DNA from: Carboxylicivirga caseinilyticus
Lineage (GTDB): Bacteria > Bacteroidota > Bacteroidia > Bacteroidales > Marinilabiliaceae
Length of the DNA stretch: 64,000 nucleotides
Direction: 5' to 3'
NCBI GenBank assembly: GCA_025499705.1
Contig: JAFMVE010000004.1
Location: 62,001-126,000 of the forward strand
Below, one piece after another: positions 29,822-37,946 of the stretch. A model generated the notes under the pieces. The model was not told the DNA's origin. It saw only the letters and a program-made list of their open reading frames with translations, and searched no databases. Made by a program: the position numbers and the translations under genes. Within the stretch, counting starts at the first letter, position 1; each line of letters begins with the position of its first letter.

Positions 29822-32800
29822 ATGAAAAGATCTACAGGAATATTATTCATTTTATTAATCTCATTAACCCTTCTTCCCATTGAATTGGGAGCTCAAAAAA
29901 AGGGATCTAAGAAGGTTGAATTAAACGATTCAAATACTCCACTTCATCTGTTACAACCCGATTATTCATTTAATTACCATGTGCCAACCATTAATGAAGT
30001 GGCTGGTAAAATGGATGGGATCCTGCAATATCTTTCAAACTCAACGCCACCTGCTATCATCAATAAGCAAACCAATAGTATTGTTACCGATTACTCAACG
30101 ATTGATCGTAATTGTGAATTACAAAAAGGTGATTTCAGGTTAACTTCATACGAATGGGGCGTTACCTATGCAGCAATGCTGAAAATGAACCAGGCTACAG
30201 ATAATCCTCAGTATTTAAAATATGTTACAGACCGATTGGATTTTCTGGCTGAAGTATCACCATACTTTTCAAATATCCTGGATGAAACAGGGATCATTGA
30301 TCCTTTAATGAATAAAGTTGTCAATCCTCATGCATTGGACGATGCCGGTGCCATGTGTGCTGCGGTTATCAAAACAGGCCGTCAAACCGGGAATCTTAAA
30401 AGCTATCAACCAATGATTGACCGATACATAGACTATATCATGTATCATCAACAACGATTATACGATGGCACTTTCGCCCGCAATCGTCCTTTACACAACG
30501 CAGTATGGACGGATGATATGTTTATGAGTATTCCGGCTTTACTGCAAAAAGCACCTTTCGATACCGACCTTGATTTTAACGGAGAGGCTGTAAAACAGAT
30601 AAAGCTTTTTAAAGAAAAAATGTGGGTGCCTGAAAAAGGCCTCTTCCGCCATGGATGGGTGGAAGGACAAAATCCTCAGCCAGACTTTTTCTGGGCCAGA
30701 GCAAACGGATGGGCCTTACTTACCCTGTGTGAAGCTTTGGATATGCTACCTCGCAGTCATCCAGAATATTCAAATATTTTAGAACTCTACCAGACGCATA
30801 TTCATTCAATTGTTAGCTACCAGTCAGCTAATGGATTATGGCATCAACTAATTGACAAAAACGATAGTTACCTTGAAACATCGGCTACAGCCATATATGT
30901 TTATGCCTTGGCACATGGTATTAATAAAGGTTGGATCAGTGCAACCCTGTACGGACCTGCCACCATCCTGGGCTGGAATGCGTTAAATGAGAAAATTACA
31001 GATGATGGTAAAGTAGAAGGAACCTGTGTAGGCACCGGAATGGGTTTTGATGCTGCTTTTTATTATCACCGACCAGTAAGCAGTTATGCTGCTCATGGCT
31101 ATGGTCCGGCACTATTAGCTGGTGCTGAAATTATTGAATTATTAAAGAACTGGCATCCAAAGATGAACGACAGTGCTGTTCATTTTTATAAAATAGCTCA
31201 GAATCACAACGAGCCAATCTTTGAAGTGCAGGATCCATCACGCCCTCCATATATGAGAGCAGGAAGCACAAGAAAAGTCAAAAATCCAGTATTATTTATA
31301 ATTGGTGATTCTACAGTTAAAAATGGCAGTGGTAAAGGAGATCGTGGTCAATGGGGCTGGGGAAGTTTCTTTGACAAGTTTGTAGATACGACAAAAATCT
31401 CTGTTGAGAACCATGCTCTTGGCGGAAGAAGCAGCCGCTCGTTCTTAATGGAAGGACTTTGGCAAAAAGTTCTAAAGGGACTTCAACCTGGCGATTATCT
31501 GATTATTCAGTTTGGGCACAATGATGGAGGCCCATTGAATACAGGTCGCGCGAGAGCCTCTCTTCACAGTGCCGGTGATGAATCAGAAACGGTTATCATG
31601 CAGCGCCATGGAGGACCTGAAACTGTTTATTCATTTGGTCATTATATAAAAACATACATCCGCCAGGCAAAAGCACAAGGTGTAAAAGTAATTGCCTTAT
31701 CACACACTCCGGGTAACAGATGGACAGGTGACAAAATGAATCGTTGTACAGATACTTTTGCTGCATGGACTAAACAAGTAGCAGAAGAAGAAGGCGTTTG
31801 TTACATCGATCATAACAACCTGTGTGCAGAGCAATATGAAGCCATTGGTAAAGAAGCTACCAAACCCTATTACAAGGATAATGTACATACTTCATTCGAT
31901 GGAGCTATGTTGCACGGCAGAACCTTGGCAAAAGCAATTTTAGATCTTGATCAATGTGATCTCAAAAACTATATAAAACCCGAGACACTAGTAACCAAGA
32001 AGAAAGTAGCGCCTAAACCACTATATCGCGACCCGGTATTTGATGGTGCTGCCGATCCTGAAGTGGTTTGGAATGAAAAAGAACAACGATGGTTTATGTT
32101 CTATACCAATAGAAGAGCCAATATGAAAAATCCGAATGGCGTTGATTGGGTACATGGCACTAAAATCAATATTGCTGAATCGTTGGATAACGGATTAACA
32201 TGGGAATTCAGAGGATCGGCCAATATCAACTATGGCATTGATGAATATACCTACTGGGCTCCGGATATTGTTGAATTTGAAGGAAAATATCATATGTTCC
32301 TAACCATTGTTCCGGGTATATTTTCTGATTGGAGTCATCCCCGTCATATTGTGCATTTAACCAGTACAAATCTGTTAGATTGGGATTTTCAATCAAAATT
32401 GAATTTAACATCTGATAAAGTAATTGACGCAGGTGTTATTCAAAAACCGGATGGCACATGGCGAATGTTTTACAATAACGAAAAAGATGGAAAAACCATC
32501 TATTATGCCGACAGTCCTGACTTATACAAATGGGAAGACAAGGGTAAAATAATAGCCGAACGTGGTGAAGGCCCTAAAGTATTCCAATGGAAAGAGCATT
32601 ATTTCATGGTGATTGATACATGGAGAGGTCTGGCCATCCATTCTTCTATTGATCTGGACAACTGGACTCGTCAACCCGATCATATCCTGCAAAAAGGCGG
32701 ATCAGGTAAGGATGATGGCGTGCATGGTCAGCATTGTGATGTGATTGTCAGCAACAACAAAGCCTATATCTTTTACTTTACTCATCCGGGACGGATTGGG

Positions 32801-32929
32801 GATAAAGCCAAAGAAAACACATACGACACACGTCGCACTTCCATTCAGGTTGGAGAACTGGAATATAGTGATGGAAAAATCACCTGCGACCGGGATAAAT
32901 CTATTGAAATCAATCTAATTCATCAATAA
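29822..32929 (+). CDS. Three-domain enzyme: GH105 unsaturated uronyl hydrolase, CE12 acetylesterase, GH43
   Basis: Secreted 1035-residue fusion of three pectin enzymes, starting at ATG 29822 where the signal peptide MKRSTGILFILL to ELGAQ begins (an in-frame ATG at 29795 is less likely). About 45-440 is a GH105 (YteR-like) domain that removes the unsaturated galacturonate left by lyases; it shows YEWGVTYAAMLKMNQ, WTDDMFMSIPALL and RANGWALLTLCEALD. About 488-715 is a CE12 SGNH rhamnogalacturonan acetylesterase with GDST, GGRSSR, FGHNDGG and DNVHTSFDGA. About 735-1030 is a five-bladed GH43-type domain with the three acidic positions in AADPEVV, VIDAGVI and GEGPKVF, likely an arabinosidase or galactosidase. 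All three catalytic signatures look intact. It follows the lyases in order of expected action. Confidence 0.88.
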   Translation: MKRSTGILFILLISLTLLPIELGAQKKGSKKVELNDSNTPLHLLQPDYSFNYHVPTINEVAGKMDGILQYLSNSTPPAIINKQTNSIVTDYSTIDRNCELQKGDFRLTSYEWGVTYAAMLKMNQATDNPQYLKYVTDRLDFLAEVSPYFSNILDETGIIDPLMNKVVNPHALDDAGAMCAAVIKTGRQTGNLKSYQPMIDRYIDYIMYHQQRLYDGTFARNRPLHNAVWTDDMFMSIPALLQKAPFDTDLDFNGEAVKQIKLFKEKMWVPEKGLFRHGWVEGQNPQPDFFWARANGWALLTLCEALDMLPRSHPEYSNILELYQTHIHSIVSYQSANGLWHQLIDKNDSYLETSATAIYVYALAHGINKGWISATLYGPATILGWNALNEKITDDGKVEGTCVGTGMGFDAAFYYHRPVSSYAAHGYGPALLAGAEIIELLKNWHPKMNDSAVHFYKIAQNHNEPIFEVQDPSRPPYMRAGSTRKVKNPVLFIIGDSTVKNGSGKGDRGQWGWGSFFDKFVDTTKISVENHALGGRSSRSFLMEGLWQKVLKGLQPGDYLIIQFGHNDGGPLNTGRARASLHSAGDESETVIMQRHGGPETVYSFGHYIKTYIRQAKAQGVKVIALSHTPGNRWTGDKMNRCTDTFAAWTKQVAEEEGVCYIDHNNLCAEQYEAIGKEATKPYYKDNVHTSFDGAMLHGRTLAKAILDLDQCDLKNYIKPETLVTKKKVAPKPLYRDPVFDGAADPEVVWNEKEQRWFMFYTNRRANMKNPNGVDWVHGTKINIAESLDNGLTWEFRGSANINYGIDEYTYWAPDIVEFEGKYHMFLTIVPGIFSDWSHPRHIVHLTSTNLLDWDFQSKLNLTSDKVIDAGVIQKPDGTWRMFYNNEKDGKTIYYADSPDLYKWEDKGKIIAERGEGPKVFQWKEHYFMVIDTWRGLAIHSSIDLDNWTRQPDHILQKGGSGKDDGVHGQHCDVIVSNNKAYIFYFTHPGRIGDKAKENTYDTRRTSIQVGELEYSDGKITCDRDKSIEINLIHQ

Positions 32930-32959
32930 TAATCAGCATCAGTCCAAAATAAATCCATT

Positions 32960-33703
32960 ATGAAACCAAAATATCTACTAATTCTGCCACTTCTGCTTTT
33001 GATTTTTAGCTGCGAACAGGAAAAACCGGTTAGTGTGCTAATTGCCGGAGATTCAACGGCTCAATCGTACGACACGACTCAAACACTTATGCGTGGCTGG
33101 GCCCAAATGCTACCACTTTTTTTAGACAGCACCATAACTGTTAAGAATCATGCAAAAGCTGGAAGAAGCACTAAAACATTCATAGAGGAAGAAAGATGGG
33201 CTAAGCTGATTGAAGAAACTGAACCAGGTGACTATGTAATTATACAATTCGGTCATAACGATGCCTCTACCCGCCCCGAGCGCCATGCATCGCACGACCA
33301 ATATCGTCAGAACCTGGTTAACATGATTAACGATGTTAAAGCAAAACAAGCCAATCCTATATTGGCAACTTCAATAGTAATGCGAACCTTTCAGGGCAGG
33401 GCTTTAGTTGATGATCGCTTACTTGCTTATCCTGTGATAACACGACAGGTGGCTGATTCATTAAACCTTCCTTTGCTTGATATCTATAGCCGAAGCCGTG
33501 ATATGATAATCATGCTGGGTGATGAACCATCAAAAGAACTATACATGTGGATTGGTCCTGGTTTAGATAAAAAACGTCCGGATGGATCAGAAGATGACAC
33601 TCATTTACAGGAAGCCGGAGCAACCGCTGTCGCTGAGTTGGCAGCTAAAGAAATAAAGAAACTTAATCTGAAAAATCTATCATCGCATGTGGTGTTACCT
33701 TAG
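32960..33703 (+). CDS. CE12 rhamnogalacturonan acetylesterase, lipoprotein
   Basis: SGNH-hydrolase of 247 residues expected to remove acetyl groups from galacturonate in rhamnogalacturonan. The lipobox Cys is at residue 18 (IFSC). The blocks are AGDSTAQSY (catalytic Ser), AGRSTKTF, IQFGHNDAS and DDTHLQEAGA (catalytic Asp and His). It is a stand-alone counterpart of the middle domain in the enzyme just upstream, but the two are only distantly similar, so they may act on different acetyl positions. It starts 30 bases after the preceding gene, and its last 17 bases overlap the next gene, which points to translational coupling. Confidence 0.9.
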   Translation: MKPKYLLILPLLLLIFSCEQEKPVSVLIAGDSTAQSYDTTQTLMRGWAQMLPLFLDSTITVKNHAKAGRSTKTFIEEERWAKLIEETEPGDYVIIQFGHNDASTRPERHASHDQYRQNLVNMINDVKAKQANPILATSIVMRTFQGRALVDDRLLAYPVITRQVADSLNLPLLDIYSRSRDMIIMLGDEPSKELYMWIGPGLDKKRPDGSEDDTHLQEAGATAVAELAAKEIKKLNLKNLSSHVVLP

Positions 33704-36467
33704 AAAATATAAGCCTTTATTCTTCGGCTTAATACTTTCATTAGTTGCAGCATGTCAACCCGATGTTAAATGGCCGGAAGAATCTGTTACAACCAAGCCG
33801 GGTGCCAGATGGTGGTGGTTAGGTAGTGCTGTTGATGAAGCAAACCTGACTCATAACCTTGAAGCCTATTCCAAAGCCGGAATGGGAGCTCTTGAGATAA
33901 CTCCCATTTACGGTGTTCAGGATAACGACGAAAATGACATCGATTTTCTGTCAGACAGATGGATGGAAGTGTATAAACACACTCAGGCTGAAGCCAAACG
34001 TTTGAACATGCAGATTGATATGAATACCGGCACCGGTTGGCCTTTTGGTGGCCCTCAGGTAAAACCCGTAGATGCTGCAACTAAATTAATTATTCAGGAG
34101 TACAGTGTAAAATCCGGTGAGTCTCTAAAAATCGACATACTGCCTGAAGACGCCAAACAAATAGAGCATGCACATCTGGCTTGTATCATGGCTTTTAATC
34201 AAAATAAGGAATCAGTTGATCTGACTCAAAAAGTTAAGGATGGACATCTTGATTGGACCTCTCCGGAAGGAAACTGGAAAGTAATTGCTTTATTTGAAGG
34301 AAACACCTTTCAACAGGTTAAAAGAGCTGCTCCGGGAGGTAAAGGTCTGGTGATCGATCATTTCTCAGCATCGGCACTACCTCATTATCTGCAACGATTC
34401 ACCGATGCTTTTTCTAAAAGCAATGCCCCTGCCCCAGGATTCTTCTTCACCGATTCATATGAAGTATACCAGGCAGACTGGACCCCAGGACTTTTAAAAG
34501 CCTTTGAGAATAAGTATCAATATAAATTACAAGACTATCTTCCTTATTTTTTAAGTAACGAGAAGAATGATACCACAGCCCGCATTATTACTGATTATCG
34601 TGAGTTATTAAATGATTTACTGCTTAATAATTTCACCAAAAAATGGACTGGCTGGGCCCATGAGATGGGAGCTCAAACCCGCAGTCAGGCACATGGCTCG
34701 CCAGGTAACCTGATTGACATATACGCAGCTGTTGATGTACCTGAATGCGAAGGCTTTGGTTTGTCTGATTTTCATATTAAGGGCTTACGACACGATTCAT
34801 TAACCCGTCATAACGATTCTGATTTATCGATGCTCAAATATGCCTCATCAGCAGCGCATATTGCAGGTAAACCATTTACTTCATCCGAGACATTTACATG
34901 GCTTACAGAGCACTTTCGTACTTCTCTTGCTCAATGCAAACCCGATCTGGATCTTATGTTTGTCTCAGGTGTTAATCGCATGTATTTTCATGGTACAACC
35001 TATAGCCCGCAAGAAGCAGAATGGCCGGGATGGAAATTTTATGCATCCATCGATATGAGTCCGACAAACCCTTTATGGGAAGATGCAAGCCCATTCTTTA
35101 AATACATCTCGCGATCACAAGCATTTCTGCAGATGGGTGAGCCGGATAACGATTTTTTAGTTTATCTGCCTGTTTATGATATGTGGCACGAACAAGATGG
35201 TCGTTTGCTGATGTTTGATATTCACAAGATGAATGAAAGAGCACCTGAGTTTATTGAAGTCATTCATCGAATTAGTAATGCCGGATATGACGTTGACTAC
35301 ATATCGGATAGCTTTATTAAAAGCACCGAAGTTAAGAATGGGGATTTGATGACTTCTGGTGGAGTCACTTATAAGGCTTTGATTGTTCCGGCTGCAAAAA
35401 AAATGCCGGTAGCAGTACTGCAACATCTGATTCAACTTGCAAAAGAAGGAGCCCAAATTATCTTTATGGATCATTATCCAAATGATGTTCCCGGATTTCA
35501 TCAACTTGATGAGCGGCAAAAGAGCTTCCTGAATTACCTAAAAGAATTACCTGAGAGTACGTTTGGTAAAAGTGAAAAGTATGAATTTGGCAAGGGTTCA
35601 ATCATTACGGGTTCTGATTTTGTTTCTACACTTGCCAAGACAGAAACAGCTTCTGAAGAACTAAAGAAAGAATACGGGCTATCCTATATTCGTCGTAAGA
35701 ATACAAAAGGACACCATTATTTCATCAGTGCTTTAAAAGAAAGCTATACAGATGAATGGATTACCCTTGCAAAGCCGTTTCAGTCAGCATTGATATTTGA
35801 CCCTCTTTCAGGTGAAATAGGGCAAGCTGCTATACGAGAGAAAAACGGATCAAAACAGGTACGTATCCAGTTGGAATCAGGTCAGTCTTTGATTCTGCAA
35901 ACTTTCTCAAACGAATCACCTTCATGTAATTCATGGGCTTATGTTGATGAATATAAAACTCCATTTGTACTTAATAACAACTGGCAATTATCATTCACAA
36001 AAAGTATTCCTGAAATAACAGATACTTTTAAGTTGCCATCAGTTCAATCATGGACTATGCTTCCAGACGAGAATGCTTCAGTAGCCATGGCAAGGGGTAA
36101 GTACACCACCACATTCTCAGCGAATAAAGACATGGCAGACGACTGGATTCTGGATTTGGGTGATGTTCGTGAGACTGCCCGGGTATCCGTTAACGGAATT
36201 GTTGTTGACACCTTATGGTCAGTACCATATCATGTACACATCGGCTCATACCTTAAAGATGGATTGAATACCCTTGAAATAGAAGTAACCAATCTTCCTG
36301 CCAATTACATTTCAAAGTTGGACAGAGATGGTGTTAAATGGAGAAAATTCAAAGAGATTAACCTTGTAGACATCAAGTATTCAAGAAAACTCTACAATGA
36401 TTGGGAAATTATGCCTTCCGGATTAAATAGCGAAGTGAAGTTGATTCCGGTGAACCTATCAAATTAA
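33687..36467 (+). CDS. GH106 alpha-L-rhamnosidase, lipoprotein
   Basis: Predicted alpha-L-rhamnosidase of 926 residues, close to the usual GH106 length. Its start lies inside the end of the CE12 gene (17-base overlap); the lipobox Cys is at residue 23 (LVAAC), which supports this start. GH106 features are TKPGARWWWLGSAVD at the N-terminus, MNTGTGWPFGGP near 112, SSETFTWLTEHFRTSL, and FVSGVNRMYFHGTTYSP followed by the Pro- and Trp-rich segment. The C-terminus has a beta-sandwich (WILDLGDVRETARVSVNG). It should release terminal rhamnose from oligosaccharides made by the PL11 lyases once the unsaturated uronate has been removed. The lipoprotein signal suggests outer or periplasmic face attachment. 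Confidence 0.9.
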   Translation: MWCYLRKYKPLFFGLILSLVAACQPDVKWPEESVTTKPGARWWWLGSAVDEANLTHNLEAYSKAGMGALEITPIYGVQDNDENDIDFLSDRWMEVYKHTQAEAKRLNMQIDMNTGTGWPFGGPQVKPVDAATKLIIQEYSVKSGESLKIDILPEDAKQIEHAHLACIMAFNQNKESVDLTQKVKDGHLDWTSPEGNWKVIALFEGNTFQQVKRAAPGGKGLVIDHFSASALPHYLQRFTDAFSKSNAPAPGFFFTDSYEVYQADWTPGLLKAFENKYQYKLQDYLPYFLSNEKNDTTARIITDYRELLNDLLLNNFTKKWTGWAHEMGAQTRSQAHGSPGNLIDIYAAVDVPECEGFGLSDFHIKGLRHDSLTRHNDSDLSMLKYASSAAHIAGKPFTSSETFTWLTEHFRTSLAQCKPDLDLMFVSGVNRMYFHGTTYSPQEAEWPGWKFYASIDMSPTNPLWEDASPFFKYISRSQAFLQMGEPDNDFLVYLPVYDMWHEQDGRLLMFDIHKMNERAPEFIEVIHRISNAGYDVDYISDSFIKSTEVKNGDLMTSGGVTYKALIVPAAKKMPVAVLQHLIQLAKEGAQIIFMDHYPNDVPGFHQLDERQKSFLNYLKELPESTFGKSEKYEFGKGSIITGSDFVSTLAKTETASEELKKEYGLSYIRRKNTKGHHYFISALKESYTDEWITLAKPFQSALIFDPLSGEIGQAAIREKNGSKQVRIQLESGQSLILQTFSNESPSCNSWAYVDEYKTPFVLNNNWQLSFTKSIPEITDTFKLPSVQSWTMLPDENASVAMARGKYTTTFSANKDMADDWILDLGDVRETARVSVNGIVVDTLWSVPYHVHIGSYLKDGLNTLEIEVTNLPANYISKLDRDGVKWRKFKEINLVDIKYSRKLYNDWEIMPSGLNSEVKLIPVNLSN

Positions 36468-36488
36468 TAAAACTTAATTGTTTTGATT

Positions 36489-37940
36489 ATGAAGACTTTG
36501 TCAATTATATTACTACTTATAAATTTTCATCTGTGTCCCGGTGAAAGCGAAAAGGATTCCATACCTCATTTCGAATGGATGGAACAAGTAGGAGCTCAAT
36601 CGTTTCCAACAAGTGATAAAGTTTTCAATGTAAAAAATTACGGAGCCGTTGGGGATGCCATTCAAATGAATACCACTGCAATCCAAAAAGCCATTGATGA
36701 TGCAGTGACCTCAGGAGGAGGCATAGTTACTTTTGAACCAGGTATTTATCTTACAGGATCGTTGTTTATAGGCGATAATATTAATTTTCATATTCCCAAA
36801 GGTACCATGCTTATTGGCAGCCAGAATTTGAATGATTATAAGCAGATAGACACCAGGGTAGCTGGATTGGAAATGAAATGGCCGGCAGCTTTGGTAAATA
36901 TTATTGGTAAAAAAAATGCTGCCATTACCGGTAATGGAACCATTCATGGTAAAGGAAAAGTTTTCTGGGATAAATATTGGGACATGCGACGTGAATATGA
37001 ACCTAAAGGATTACGCTGGATTGTTGATTATGATTGCGAACGTCCAAGAGGGATTCTAATTTCAGACAGTGAAGATATAACTGTTGATGGTGTTGTTCTG
37101 TACCAACCTGGATTCTGGAGTTTGCACATTCTTTACTCAAGTCATGTTTCTGTTCGTAACATGATTATTAGTAATAACATTGAAGGCCACGGCCCAAGCA
37201 CTGATGGTATCGACATCGACTCATCCTCGTTTATTCTGGTTGAGAACAGCACGATCAATTGTAACGATGATAATTTTTGTTTGAAAGCCGGCAGAGATGC
37301 CGATGGACTAAAAGTTAACCGACCATGCGAATACATTGTTATCCGGGAATGTTATGCAGGTATCGGTGCCGGATTAATCACTTGTGGAAGCGAGACATCT
37401 GGCAGCATTCGCAACGTGGTGGCTTATAACCTGCGAGCTGAAAACACCACTTACGGTCTTCGTTTTAAAAGTGCGATGAATCGTGGTGGCACAGTAGAAG
37501 ATATTTATTTGTCTAATATCGATATGAAGGGCGTAAATTTTCCAATTTCTGTCGATTTAAACTGGAATCCAACCTATAGCTATTCAACTCTACCCGAAGG
37601 TTATAGTGTTGATGAAGTTCCGGAACACTGGATTAAAATGCTGGAGAAAGTGGACCCAAAAGAAGGAACCCCTAAATTTAAAAACATTGTTTTCAATGAC
37701 CTCACTGCCAATGATGCCGAGGTATGTATCCGAATTGGAGGCATTGAATCCAGTACCATTGATAATTTCATTTTCAAAAACGTATCGCTTGAAGGCAAGA
37801 AATCCGGTTTTATTAAGTATGCCAATAACTGGGATTGTGAATCCTTAAGCATTAACGGATTGGATGAAATAAAATTAGAGAACAACAAAAAGGTTAAATT
37901 ACAATTTAACGAACTTGTAGATCAGTCAACAACAAAATAA
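36489..37940 (+). CDS. GH28 polygalacturonase-family enzyme with altered active-site motif
   Basis: Right-handed beta-helix enzyme of GH28, 483 residues, acting on galacturonate linkages. ATG 36489 starts a signal peptide (MKTLSIILLLI); the in-frame TTG at 36483 is less likely. The pectate-lyase-like N-terminal FNVKNYGAVGDA and the GH28 blocks STDGIDIDSS, NCNDDNFCLKAG and GSETSGSIRNV are present. Where classical polygalacturonases have the GHG motif with a conserved His, this reads GIGAGLITC, and the RIK block reads RFKS. Loss of that His is also known in rhamnogalacturonan hydrolases of the same family, so the substrate may be a rhamnogalacturonan or substituted galacturonan rather than plain homogalacturonan; that is inference. 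It lies 21 bases after GH106 in one operon. Confidence 0.87.
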   Translation: MKTLSIILLLINFHLCPGESEKDSIPHFEWMEQVGAQSFPTSDKVFNVKNYGAVGDAIQMNTTAIQKAIDDAVTSGGGIVTFEPGIYLTGSLFIGDNINFHIPKGTMLIGSQNLNDYKQIDTRVAGLEMKWPAALVNIIGKKNAAITGNGTIHGKGKVFWDKYWDMRREYEPKGLRWIVDYDCERPRGILISDSEDITVDGVVLYQPGFWSLHILYSSHVSVRNMIISNNIEGHGPSTDGIDIDSSSFILVENSTINCNDDNFCLKAGRDADGLKVNRPCEYIVIRECYAGIGAGLITCGSETSGSIRNVVAYNLRAENTTYGLRFKSAMNRGGTVEDIYLSNIDMKGVNFPISVDLNWNPTYSYSTLPEGYSVDEVPEHWIKMLEKVDPKEGTPKFKNIVFNDLTANDAEVCIRIGGIESSTIDNFIFKNVSLEGKKSGFIKYANNWDCESLSINGLDEIKLENNKKVKLQFNELVDQSTTK

Positions 37941-37946
37941 GATATA

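Noticed and set aside
35157..35519. Minus-strand open frame of 120 codons inside the GH106 gene
   Set aside because: Antisense to conserved GH106 sequence, with no signal of its own.
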